DNA of 64,000 bases from positions 1 through 64,000 of the forward strand of contig CAZCZE010000068.1 of assembly GCA_964503125.1 (NCBI GenBank). The letters are read 5' to 3'. The notes below the pieces were generated by a model. It saw nothing but the letters and a program-made list of their open reading frames with translations, was not told the DNA's origin and ran no database searches. This DNA is from FEN-1219 sp964503125. Its GTDB lineage: Bacteria > Pseudomonadota > Gammaproteobacteria > Steroidobacterales > Rariloculaceae. The position numbers were made by a program, and so were the translations under genes. Position 1 is the stretch's first letter. Every line of letters begins with the position of its first letter. Positions 26,401 through 34,502 of the stretch are shown here, piece after piece.

Positions 26401-28107
26401 TCAGCGCGCGAGCGGCTCGACGAGCGTGATCAGCGCCTGGTGCGTGTGGCCGATCCACAGGCCCGACAACCCGTTGCGCTCGGCAGGCCGCAGGTTGACG
26501 TCGCGGATGTTCGCTTCGAAGGGCAGCAGATAGAAATTCCACTCGCCGCTGTCGACGTTCATGCGTGCGACGCGATCGGCGTAGATGCCGCCGGTCCACG
26601 TGTAGCCGCGCTCGTCGTAGTGCGCGTCGTACGGGAAGAAATACGGGAACGGCACGGCATGCAGTTTCATCTGCTCGCCCGCGGGCTTGCGCGGGTCGAG
26701 CAGGCCGACGAAGCCGCCGTCGTAGCCGCCCCACCAGAGCCGATCCAAAGAGTCCGTGATGCCACGCCGCATGCCCGAGCCGAACGAGCCGGCGCCGCGC
26801 GGCTCGGCTGGGATGTCAAAGTACTGCACGGCGCGCGTCTTCGCATCGATGCGCCACACGTAGGGCGCACCCCGCGCGCTGCCGTAGACGTTGTTGCGCG
26901 AGTCCGCAGCGATGTCGTACGCGTACAGCGGCTTCTCCGTCGTGCCCTTGATCTCGACGTGTTGCCACGTGTCGAGATTTATCTGATAGACGCCGCCGCC
27001 CGCGACGGGCCCGGCGACGGCGCGCCATGCGTTGCCGTCGACGTGCGCGCCCGAGACGTCGATCATCTCGCCGCCGCCCGGCGGGTTGTGGAACTCGAAT
27101 TGCTCGGTTTGCGGGTCGAACACGACGACGCCGCTCTGCGCTTGATTGCCGATGTACCAGCGCCCGCGCTCGTCGGGGCCCATGAGCGTGCGCGCGCCCG
27201 TCGGCAGGAACGAGCCTTCCCTCGCGCGGTACGGCCAACGCCACTCTTTGACCTCACCCGTCTTCGGGTCGAGCCGGCCGATCGCGTTGTCGTTGAAGTG
27301 GTTGAAGAAGATCGTGCCGTCGGCCGCGATGCGCGTGTCGTGCGGGCGGGCCGTCGCCGGCAGATCCCAGGTCGTGTAGACGACCTCGGTCTCTTTGCCC
27401 GTCGGCCGCGGCAGCGTCTTGAGCTCGTAGCTCCACATGCCCTGATGCAAATTGATCGCGGCGACGGCCTCGGCTTGGCGGCGCTGCTGGCCCGACGGCT
27501 CGCCGCTTTCGGCGCGGCCCCAGTTCGGGGTGGCGTTGGCCGGCAGCTGGAAACGCATCGGCGAGCTGCCGGCCGAGTAGACCATGCGCTGCATGACCCA
27601 GGCGAGCTCCTCGGCGTCGTAGGTCGACATCGATGCCCGGCGCATCGTGTGGCAACGGCTGCAATCGCGGAACAGCTCCCACTTGGTTCGATCGTCGAGC
27701 GGATAGCTCGCGAACCACTCGGGATCGGTGAGCTGCAGCGCGAGCTCGAGCGGGTTCGAATCGCGCAGCGTGAGGTCGAGCCTCGCCGTGCCGTTCGCGG
27801 CGATCTCGACGCTCGTGCCGCGGTCGGCAAGCACGTATTTCACCGCCCTCGTCGTGACCGCATAGCGGCCCGGCTCGAGCCGTTCGCGCGGGAACGAAAA
27901 GCTGCCGTCGGCGCGGCTCACGACGGTGACGGTCTTGTTCGAGCCCTCGCGCTTCAGGCTCACGAGCACGCCTTCCATGGCGCCCTCGGCGGCCGACGTG
28001 ACGCGGCCCGTGAGCGCCGGCGCTTGCGCCGCAGCAGGTGCGGACAGGAACAGGGCTGCCAGCAGAGTGAGTAACGTCGAGCGGCGGATGGCGGCGCGCA
28101 TGGACAT
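26401..28107 (-). CDS. Exported beta-propeller protein with carboxypeptidase-regulatory-like domain and one haem motif
   Basis: A 568-residue protein. After the signal peptide (ending APAAAQ) is a carboxypeptidase regulatory-like/CnaB-type sandwich, residues about 30-115 (LTGRVTSAAEGAMEGVLVSLKREG). Then CSRCH, a single c-type haem motif, and from about residue 240 a beta-propeller like virginiamycin B lyase (repeats containing PHDTRIAADGTIFFNHFNDNAIGRLDPKTGEV and YAYDIAADSRNNVYGSA). Proteins with this layout occur in proteobacteria that degrade unusual compounds and may be quinoprotein- or lyase-like. The start ATG 28107 has GGGGGA just upstream. Catalytic function is unknown. Confidence 0.75.
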   Translation of the reverse strand: MSMRAAIRRSTLLTLLAALFLSAPAAAQAPALTGRVTSAAEGAMEGVLVSLKREGSNKTVTVVSRADGSFSFPRERLEPGRYAVTTRAVKYVLADRGTSVEIAANGTARLDLTLRDSNPLELALQLTDPEWFASYPLDDRTKWELFRDCSRCHTMRRASMSTYDAEELAWVMQRMVYSAGSSPMRFQLPANATPNWGRAESGEPSGQQRRQAEAVAAINLHQGMWSYELKTLPRPTGKETEVVYTTWDLPATARPHDTRIAADGTIFFNHFNDNAIGRLDPKTGEVKEWRWPYRAREGSFLPTGARTLMGPDERGRWYIGNQAQSGVVVFDPQTEQFEFHNPPGGGEMIDVSGAHVDGNAWRAVAGPVAGGGVYQINLDTWQHVEIKGTTEKPLYAYDIAADSRNNVYGSARGAPYVWRIDAKTRAVQYFDIPAEPRGAGSFGSGMRRGITDSLDRLWWGGYDGGFVGLLDPRKPAGEQMKLHAVPFPYFFPYDAHYDERGYTWTGGIYADRVARMNVDSGEWNFYLLPFEANIRDVNLRPAERNGLSGLWIGHTHQALITLVEPLAR

Positions 28108-28143
28108 TCGAATTCCCCCAGTGACCGATTCGTATAATAGAGA

Positions 28144-28576
28144 ATGCTCGAGCTTACGCCCATCGGCTACGTGCGCACGTCGCTCGGCAGCAAGGTCGAA
28201 GCCGCGCGGCAACCGCGCGCCGGCCGCGGCGCCGCAGGGCGCATCGAGCTACTGCCGGCCCGCAACTTCGAGCACGCGCTCGCGGACCTCGACGCTTGGG
28301 ACTACATCACGGGTCTCGCCCTGCGCGAGCGCGCCACGGCTACGCTGGCCCTCGGTCCGGAGCCCCACCCCTACCGGCGTATCCGCCGCGAGCAACGCGG
28401 GTTCACGCTGGCGGTCAAGGAGTGGCGCTTGCGCTTCGAGGTCTCGGGACGCGCCGCAAGCGTCATCACCGTCGCTTCGGGTTATCGCACGGCGCAGGTC
28501 GCGGCGCGCACAGCCGTTGGCGGCGAGCTCGCGGTCCATCGCGAGTTTCCGCGAGCGCTGGAGCGCCACCTCTTAA
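28144..28576 (+). pseudogene. trmO (tRNA m6t6A37 methyltransferase) remnant with internal deletion
   Basis: The first 55 codons match the start of the TsaA/TrmO domain: LELTPIGYVRTSLGSKVEAARQPR, then GRIELLPARNFEHALADLDAWDYI. Directly after DAWDYI (28291-28308) the frame continues with RERATATLALGPEPHPYRRIRR and LAVKEWRLRFEV, which resemble the C-terminal tail of TrmO proteins. The central part of the domain (roughly 120 residues, including the region expected to hold the SAM site) is missing, without loss of frame. No in-frame stop follows before the convergent EAL gene, so the 3' end is also damaged. The end given is where similarity stops. TrmO normally methylates t6A37 in tRNA. This copy is very unlikely to be active. 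Confidence 0.6.
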
Positions 28577-30999
28577 CTGCGGGAGACCGCGGGGACGATG
28601 GGCACGGGCAGCGGCACCACGGCCGCGCGGCCGCTGGCGCGGCGCTGCGCAATCCAGGCGAGGAACTGCTCCTGCGGAATGGGCTTGCCGATGCCGTAGC
28701 CCTGGGCGTGCTCGCAACCGAGAGCTACCAGCCGCGCGATGGTGGCGTCGTTCTCCACGCCTTCGGCGACGACGTTGAGCTCGAGCTCGTGCGCGAGGCC
28801 GATGATGCTGCGCAAGATCGCATCGTCCTTGCCGTCGTGGCTGCTGCCCATGATGAACGACTTGTCGATCTTGAGCTCGTCGACGGGCAGACGCTTGAGT
28901 TGGCCGAGCGCCGAGTGCCCCGTCCCGAAATCATCGATCGAGAGGCGGAAGCCGAGCTCGTGAATGCAGTTCACCACGGCCAGCGACTTCTGCACGTTGT
29001 GCATGATGGCGCTCTCGGTCACCTCGAGAGTGAGCGTGTGCGGCGCGAGCTTGTGCTTCTGCGTGAGCTCGAGCAGGAAGTAGGGCAAATACTCGTCGGT
29101 CAAGTCGTCGACCGAGATGTTCACGGCCACGGTGAGCATGACGCCCTGGTTGCGCCATGCGGCGCAGCGCGCCACGGCCTCGCGCAGCACCCAGCGCGTG
29201 AGGTGCGCGATGCTGCCGGCCTGCTCGATCGCGCCGATGAACGTGTCGGGCATGAGCAGGCCGAGCTCGTGGTGCTGCCAACGCACGAGCGCCTCGGAGC
29301 CGTAGATCTCCCCCGTCTTCAAGTCGAGCTTCGGCTGGAACCACAGGCGCAGGTCGCCGTTCTGCAGCGCTTGCGGCAAGTCGCCCACGATTCTGACCTG
29401 CTGCAGCGAGCGGTCGTCCTGGCCCAAGCGATAGACGGCAGCGGTCTCGTGGCGCGCGAGCGCGGCGCTGCGCGCGCTCGAGGCGCGGCGGCAGAGCTCG
29501 GCGGCATCGCGGCTGTGCTCGGGATAGCAGGCGACACCGCCCGTGACTTGCAGCGAGATGTTGGCGTTGGCGATGCGCACGCCGGCGCGCAGCGTGTCGG
29601 CTTGGCGCTCGATCCAATCGACGGCTTCGCGGGCGTCGCAGCCCGGCAGGCCGATGACGAACTCGTGGCCGCTCAAATGACCGAGCACTTCGCCGTCGCC
29701 GATGCGCGCGCGCAGTGCCGCGGCCGTGAGCTTGATGACCTCGTCGCCGGCATGGTGGCCGAGCGACGACACGATGCCGCCGAAGCGATCCAACTCCAGG
29801 CTTACGACGGCGAGCGTGCGATTGCGCTCGAGCGCGTCGCGGAGCAGGCTCACGGCGAGCTCGCGGTTCGGCAGCCCCGAGAGGCTGTCGTGATGCGCTT
29901 GATGGAAGATGCGCCGCTCGCGGTCGGCGATCGCATGCTGCATGGCGTTGAAGCTGCCCGCGAGCTCGCCGAACTCGTCGGCCGTCGGGATGTTGATGGG
30001 CTCGGTGTAGACGCCTTCGCGCATGCGCCGTGCGGCGTCCGCGAGATTCTGCACGGGGCGTGTGACCGTCTTCGCGAGCCAGAACGACCCGCTGATCGCG
30101 AGCAGCAGCGCCAGACCCGTGATGGCATAGAGGAAGTTGCGCACGCGGCGGAACGAGGCCATGGCCTCGGTCTCGGCGAGCTGCATGACGACGTAGAGGC
30201 CGCCGCTGTCGGCCGCAAACGGGCGCATGAGCGACAGGTGCGCGCTTTCGCCAACGCCCGTGCGCTGCGGGTCGGCGTTGCGGGCGTCGAGCCCGTCGAT
30301 GGCGCCGGCTCGCAGGCCTTCCGGTAGCGTCGAGCTCAGCACGCGCGGCGCGACGCCCTGCACCGAGACGAACGAGACCTCGAGTCCCGTGAGGCTCGCG
30401 AGCTGCGCCGCGAGCGCATCGTCGATCGGAAAACCCAGCATCACCCACGCCACCGTGGCCGGCGCGCGCAGCGGCACGGTGACCGTCTGGTACGGCACGC
30501 CGCCGATGGTGACGACGCGATCGCCCACGTCCCGCTCGAGCTCGTCGACGGGTATGCTCGGGAAAACCACCGGGCGATCGTAGGCGCTCGCGCTCGCGCT
30601 CACGAGCACGTGGCCGTCGAGGTGCAGCAGGGCCGCGACGGGCGCGAGCACGCGGCTCGCGGCGTTGCGCAGCGCCGAACGGATCGTGGCGTCATCGTTG
30701 CCGCTCGTGACGGCCTGCTTGAAGCCGTAGTCCGACACGGCCAGGTTGACCGTGGTCGACAACTGTTCGGTGCGGTTGCGCCGGTACTCGTCGAGCAGCT
30801 GGCCGGCGAGACCCACGGTCCGGGCGGCCTGATCCTCGGCGTTGCGCTCGATGAGGTCGAGAACCGGGAACAGGGTAACGAGCTGCATCGCGACGACGAG
30901 CGCCAACGCGAGCAGCAAGATCCGTTGCCTGAAGCCGAAACGCGCCATTTCTCTGCGATGGTACGCACTGGGGGGTGGGGGTTGTGTGCGTTCAGTCAC
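28573..30999 (-). CDS. Membrane c-di-GMP phosphodiesterase (Cache-like sensor, HAMP, degenerate GGDEF, EAL)
   Basis: An approximately 800-residue inner-membrane signalling protein. A first helix (ILLLALALVVAMQLVTLFPV), an extracellular double-Cache-like domain, a second helix (FLYAITGLALLLAISGSFW) and a HAMP segment (RPVQNLADAARRM) precede the output domains. The GGDEF site is degenerate (SGHEF), so cyclase activity is not expected. The EAL domain is complete: SEALVRW, VNISVDDL, LEVTESAI, IDDFGTGHSAL, LKIDKSF and VAEGVE keep the metal and catalytic residues, so it probably hydrolyses c-di-GMP. GTG 30999 or ATG 30948, just before the first helix, may be the start. It is divergent from the cupredoxin-porin pair and convergent with the trmO remnant. 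Confidence 0.88.
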   Translation of the reverse strand: MTERTQPPPPSAYHRREMARFGFRQRILLLALALVVAMQLVTLFPVLDLIERNAEDQAARTVGLAGQLLDEYRRNRTEQLSTTVNLAVSDYGFKQAVTSGNDDATIRSALRNAASRVLAPVAALLHLDGHVLVSASASAYDRPVVFPSIPVDELERDVGDRVVTIGGVPYQTVTVPLRAPATVAWVMLGFPIDDALAAQLASLTGLEVSFVSVQGVAPRVLSSTLPEGLRAGAIDGLDARNADPQRTGVGESAHLSLMRPFAADSGGLYVVMQLAETEAMASFRRVRNFLYAITGLALLLAISGSFWLAKTVTRPVQNLADAARRMREGVYTEPINIPTADEFGELAGSFNAMQHAIADRERRIFHQAHHDSLSGLPNRELAVSLLRDALERNRTLAVVSLELDRFGGIVSSLGHHAGDEVIKLTAAALRARIGDGEVLGHLSGHEFVIGLPGCDAREAVDWIERQADTLRAGVRIANANISLQVTGGVACYPEHSRDAAELCRRASSARSAALARHETAAVYRLGQDDRSLQQVRIVGDLPQALQNGDLRLWFQPKLDLKTGEIYGSEALVRWQHHELGLLMPDTFIGAIEQAGSIAHLTRWVLREAVARCAAWRNQGVMLTVAVNISVDDLTDEYLPYFLLELTQKHKLAPHTLTLEVTESAIMHNVQKSLAVVNCIHELGFRLSIDDFGTGHSALGQLKRLPVDELKIDKSFIMGSSHDGKDDAILRSIIGLAHELELNVVAEGVENDATIARLVALGCEHAQGYGIGKPIPQEQFLAWIAQRRASGRAAVVPLPVPIVPAVSRS

Positions 31000-31061
31000 G
31001 GTTGGCGTGCGGGCCGCCCCCTAACATTCCTACCCATTAGTTTCATAGGGTAACGATCCGC

Positions 31062-31736
31062 ATGCCCGGCTCCGCACCCACCAGCTCCCGACGAGCCTGG
31101 CTCGGCCTGGCCGCGTTCGCCGTGGCGGGGCCGGTCTGCGCCGGGACGCTCGAGGTGTCCGTCGCCGACGGCGCGGGCAAACCCATCGAGCGCGTCGCGG
31201 TATACGCCACCGCGATCGGCGCCGCGAGCGCACCGGCACGCGCGGCGACGGCCAAGATGGATCAGCACGACGAACGTTTCGTGCCGCACCTCCTCGTCGT
31301 GCAAACGGGCACCTCGGTGCTGTTCCCGAACAACGACGACGTGAGCCACCACGTTTATTCGTTCTCGCCGACCAAGAGCTTCGAGCTCGGCCTCTACAAA
31401 GGCCAAGTGCATCCGCCGATCGTGTTCGACGAGCCCGGCATCGTCGTGATCGGCTGCAACATCCACGACGGCATGCTCGGCTACATCCGCGTCGTCGACA
31501 CGCCGTACTTCGCGCTCACGAACGAGGAAGGCGTGGCGGTCGTCGAAGGCGTGCCCGACGGCGCCTACGACGTCGAGGTCTGGACGCCGCGGGCCCGGCA
31601 GTCCGACTTGCCGGCCGCGCAGCGCCTTACGATCGAGGGCTCCGTGACGACGGCCGAGGTTCGCCTCACGGGCCGCTTGCAGCCCGACCACGACCACGGC
31701 CACGGCTCATCGAGCTTGTCATGGAAACGCTATTGA
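31062..31736 (+). CDS. Exported cupredoxin-like protein
   Basis: A 224-residue protein with a signal peptide containing an SRRAWLGL twin-arginine-like sequence and ending GPVCAG. The mature part is a cupredoxin-type beta-barrel of the methylamine-utilisation/plastocyanin-like group. Copper ligands can be placed: His96 or His97 in DDVSHHVYSF, Cys132, His135 and Met138 in GCNIHDGM. The C-terminus is His/Asp-rich (DHDHGHG). It may carry electrons or sense copper in the periplasm. Its stop overlaps the start of the next gene by 16 bases, so the two are co-translated. Confidence 0.8.
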   Translation: MPGSAPTSSRRAWLGLAAFAVAGPVCAGTLEVSVADGAGKPIERVAVYATAIGAASAPARAATAKMDQHDERFVPHLLVVQTGTSVLFPNNDDVSHHVYSFSPTKSFELGLYKGQVHPPIVFDEPGIVVIGCNIHDGMLGYIRVVDTPYFALTNEEGVAVVEGVPDGAYDVEVWTPRARQSDLPAAQRLTIEGSVTTAEVRLTGRLQPDHDHGHGSSSLSWKRY

Positions 31737-33001
31737 GCCCGCGGGCGCTGCTCGCGCCGCTCGCGCTCGCGTTCGCCGTCGCCGGCAGTGCCGCCGCGCA
31801 GAGCGACCGTCACGAGTTCTACGTGGACGCGTCGGCCGTGTTCGTTTCTGCCTCGTCCGACCTCGCGGCTTGGCCCGAGGGCGGATTCAGCAAGCTGCGG
31901 CACACGGACGACGGCCTCACGGGCCTGCGGGTGTTCGCCGAGTACCACGGCCGCCTCACGCCGACGCTGGGCGCGCACGTCATCGCCGACTACGTCGACG
32001 ACGCCTCTCCCGGCGTCGATCTCACCGAAGCCTACGTCGATTGGCGCCCGATTCCGCGCTCGCGCAATCAGCAGCAATGGCGCTTCGGCATGTTCTACCC
32101 GCCGCTGTCGCTCGAGAACGGCGAGCGCGGCTGGCAGAGCCCGTTCACCTACTCCTACTCGGCGATCAACACCTGGCTTGGCGAAGAGATCCGTCCCATC
32201 GGCGCCGAGTGGTCGCTGCGCCGCCGCCTCGAGGCGCTTGGGCTGGCGCACGAGCTGCGCGCTTTCGCCGCGGGGTTCTATGGCAACGATCCCGCGGCCA
32301 CGTTGCTCTTCTATCGCGGCTGGTCGTTGCACGACCGGCAGACGCGTCTCAACGATCGCCTCGACATCCCGCCGATCCCGTTCACGACGAGCCCGCAGCG
32401 GCTCGAGCCGTTCACGGAGACCGACCATCGCCCCGGGGTCTACGGCGGCGTCGAGTGGCGGTACGCGCGCCGCGTGCTCGTGCAACTGGCGCGTTACGAC
32501 AATCGTGCCGAGCCGTATTCGTTCTCCGCGGGCCAATGGGGCTGGCGCACCGATTTCAATCACGTCGCGGTGCAGGTGAGCTTGCCCGCCGAGCTCGGCC
32601 TCGTCGCGCAGTGGATGGACGGAGCGACTGATTGGGTCATCCTCGCGCAACCGAACGGCACTTTGCACCCGCTGTCGCGGTTGGTGGAGGACGAGTTCGA
32701 GTCGCGCTTCGTGATGCTGACGCGCAAGTTCGGCGCGGCGCAGCGGCTCGCCGTGCGCTACGACACGTTCTCGACGGACCGTCCCGGCGCAGTGCCCGCG
32801 CTGCACTCCGACGGCGGCCACGCCTGGACCGTGAGCTATCGCTTCGAGCCGACCGAGCGGTGGAGCGGCGGCGTCGAATGGCTCCGCATCGACTCCCGGC
32901 GCGACCTACTACCGATGTTCTACGCCACAGCGCCCGCGCACAGCGAGGAGCAGCTCAGGCTCCAGCTCTCGTTGCGCCTCGGCGGCCCGTTCCGCCGCTA
33001 G
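31721..33001 (+). CDS. Outer-membrane porin-like protein
   Basis: A 426-residue protein with a signal peptide ending GSAAAQ and a mature part of alternating polar/hydrophobic, aromatic-rich strands (VFAEYHGRLTPTLGAHVIADYVDD, EWRYARRVLVQLARYDN, LAVRYDTFSTDRPG), as in outer-membrane beta-barrels. No named family is certain. It overlaps the cupredoxin gene and is opposite the EAL phosphodiesterase; the three may form one redox- or copper-responsive signalling unit. Its TAG stop shares the CTAG tetranucleotide with the stop of the convergent gene. Confidence 0.75.
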   Translation: METLLSPRALLAPLALAFAVAGSAAAQSDRHEFYVDASAVFVSASSDLAAWPEGGFSKLRHTDDGLTGLRVFAEYHGRLTPTLGAHVIADYVDDASPGVDLTEAYVDWRPIPRSRNQQQWRFGMFYPPLSLENGERGWQSPFTYSYSAINTWLGEEIRPIGAEWSLRRRLEALGLAHELRAFAAGFYGNDPAATLLFYRGWSLHDRQTRLNDRLDIPPIPFTTSPQRLEPFTETDHRPGVYGGVEWRYARRVLVQLARYDNRAEPYSFSAGQWGWRTDFNHVAVQVSLPAELGLVAQWMDGATDWVILAQPNGTLHPLSRLVEDEFESRFVMLTRKFGAAQRLAVRYDTFSTDRPGAVPALHSDGGHAWTVSYRFEPTERWSGGVEWLRIDSRRDLLPMFYATAPAHSEEQLRLQLSLRLGGPFRR

Positions 33002-33633
33002 CGCTCGAGCGGCGGCAGCAGCGCTTCTCGCCCCGGCGGCAGGTGCTGATCGACGGCGTTGAGCATGATGCCGACGCGCAGGTAGTCGCCCATGATCGAC
33101 ATGAGGTCGACCGTGTGTTGACGGCCGAAGTGGCCCACCATCTTGGCCCAGAGCTCGCTGCTCACGCGGTGCTCGCGCAGCAGCGTGCGGCCGAACGTGA
33201 TGAGCGTCGCGTCCTGGTCGTCGAGCCCCGCGACGTCGCGGTCGTACTTGACGACGTCGATCACGTGCTGCTCGAGCCCCTGCCTGAGTCCCGCGGGCTC
33301 GTGCGCGGCCCATTCGTATTGCTGGTCGATCTCGCGTGCGGCGATGAGCACCGCGAGCTGGAAGAGCCGCGGGCCGACGGGGCTGTTCGTGCCCGTGGGC
33401 ACGCCCAAGGAACGGTCGCGCGGGCTGTAGACCGTGATGTGCGTGGGGCCGGGGCCCGGCGTGAAATTCTCGCGCGCCGCGAGCAGGCGTCGCCCTTCCT
33501 CGTCGAGATCCTCGGGCGTGACCGGCGGCAGCCGCGAGAGCGTGACGGGATGGATGTCGGGCGGCAGTGAGGTTTGAGCCGCGGCGATGGCGGGAAACGC
33601 GGCGAGCAGGGCGGCGACTATGGCGATTCTCAT
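32998..33633 (-). CDS. Exported carboxymuconolactone decarboxylase-like protein
   Basis: A 211-residue protein with a signal peptide (ending AIAAAQ) and an all-helical AhpD/CMD-like core. Typical blocks are ARENFTPGPGP-like entry, LFQLAVLIAAREIDQQYEWAAHEP and DLMSIMGDYLRVGIMLNAV. The CxxC pair of AhpD peroxidase is absent, while EWAAHE keeps the Glu and His of the carboxymuconolactone decarboxylase type. An exported member is unusual for a cytosolic aromatic-degradation family; its reaction is unknown. It ends against the porin-like gene (shared CTAG). Confidence 0.78.
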   Translation of the reverse strand: MRIAIVAALLAAFPAIAAAQTSLPPDIHPVTLSRLPPVTPEDLDEEGRRLLAARENFTPGPGPTHITVYSPRDRSLGVPTGTNSPVGPRLFQLAVLIAAREIDQQYEWAAHEPAGLRQGLEQHVIDVVKYDRDVAGLDDQDATLITFGRTLLREHRVSSELWAKMVGHFGRQHTVDLMSIMGDYLRVGIMLNAVDQHLPPGREALLPPLER

Positions 33634-33767
33634 TGGAGCGATCTCCCCCGATGTGGCGACGCTGGAGGTTCAGCCTAGCAAGGCCGCACTCGGTCCGACA
33701 CGGCTGCGGAGTCGATCGGCTGCTTCTGGCATAAATGACTGAATGTTATTAGAAAAACGAGGGCGAG

Positions 33768-34057
33768 CTGCTATTGAAGGCGCTCGATCACGCCGTGGCC
33801 GGCGGCGAGGTCGCTATGGGCGTCGAGCCCGACGTGGTCGCGGAACACAAGGGCACTGGTCGCGGTGGCGCGGGCCTATCTCGACGGCGGGACCGCAGAA
33901 GAGGGCGGGTCGAACGCCGATCACTATCAAGTCGTCGTGCACGTCGACGAGAAATCCCTCCGCGGAGGGGCGGGGCACGCGGATCTGCCGATCGAGACGA
34001 TAGGACCGAGGATTTCGTCGACGACTCGGGCGAGAGTCCCTCCGCGGAGGGATTTGG
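33768..34057 (+). pseudogene. Remnant of a DUF222/HNH-endonuclease-type gene
   Basis: In one frame the segment ALVAVARAYLDGG (from about 33853), then ADHYQVVVHVDEKSLRGGAGHADLPIETI, matches the conserved core of DUF222 proteins, which usually precedes a C-terminal HNH nuclease. After this, similarity moves to another frame (VDDSGES) and then ends; the HNH domain and the N-terminus are missing and no start or long frame exists. These are multicopy, probably mobile genes in many GC-rich bacteria. Two copies of a 14-bp palindrome lie inside the remnant at 33956-33969 and 34038-34051. The rest of the 475-base gap 33634-34108 shows no gene. Confidence 0.6.
33952..34055. repeat. Pair of inverted palindromic repeats
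   Basis: CCCTCCGCGGAGGG, itself a perfect 14-bp palindrome, occurs at 33956-33969 and 34038-34051. Including flanks, AAATCCCTCCGCGGAGGG on the left is the reverse complement of CCCTCCGCGGAGGGATTT on the right, an 18-bp inverted repeat around 68 bases. A third copy of the palindrome lies at 63574-63587, also in a gap next to a gene remnant. The left copy also fits the DUF222 coding frame (SLRGG), so part of the pattern may be ordinary coding sequence. Confidence 0.5.
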
Positions 34058-34108
34058 CACTACGATGGTGCAGGAGCCTCAGGCGGTGTACCGCGTGACC
34101 CCTGCCCG

Positions 34109-34489
34109 CTATTCCGTCGGCAGCTCGACGCTGTAGGTTAAGGCCCTGCCGTCGGCGAGCGTGGCCTGCAGCAGGATGCCGCCGGGCTCGCCGTTGCGCA
34201 GCGGGCCGAACGTCAGCGTAATCCGGTCGCTCGGGTTGAACGTGCGCTTGGTGAAACCCCAGCGAGTGAGCACGCCCGGGCTCGACATCTCGATCGACCA
34301 CGTTTTCGCCGCCTCGTCGACGACCGTGAGGTAGCAGTGCGGGTTCACCCAGCGGAACTCGACGACCTCGGCCGCGATCGTGAGCGGCGCACCGCGGTCG
34401 TACATGCTCGTCGAATGGTGCGCGGGCGCGGGCGCCGCGGCCAGGAGCGCGGTGGCCGTGGCGATGAGCATTGGTCGATTGCCGTTCAT
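34109..34489 (-). CDS. DUF6152 family exported protein
   Basis: A 126-residue protein with a signal peptide ending APAHHS and the DUF6152 core HHSTSMYDRGAPLTIAAEVVEFRWVNPHCYLTV, then WSIEMSSPGVLTRWG and an ILLQATLADGR region. It is the third family member in the window. The ATG at 34489 lies 13 bases after the stop of the preceding minus-strand gene; the frame upstream of it belongs to that gene's antisense shadow. The two are probably an operon, as small DUF6152 proteins often accompany this partner type. Confidence 0.8.
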   Translation of the reverse strand: MNGNRPMLIATATALLAAAPAPAHHSTSMYDRGAPLTIAAEVVEFRWVNPHCYLTVVDEAAKTWSIEMSSPGVLTRWGFTKRTFNPSDRITLTFGPLRNGEPGGILLQATLADGRALTYSVELPTE

Positions 34490-34502
34490 GCGTACACCTG
34501 CA

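Noticed and set aside
28580..30327. Long plus-strand open frame continuing from the trmO remnant
   Set aside because: It is antisense to the clear EAL/GGDEF gene and shows the Arg/Val-rich composition of a GC-rich shadow frame.
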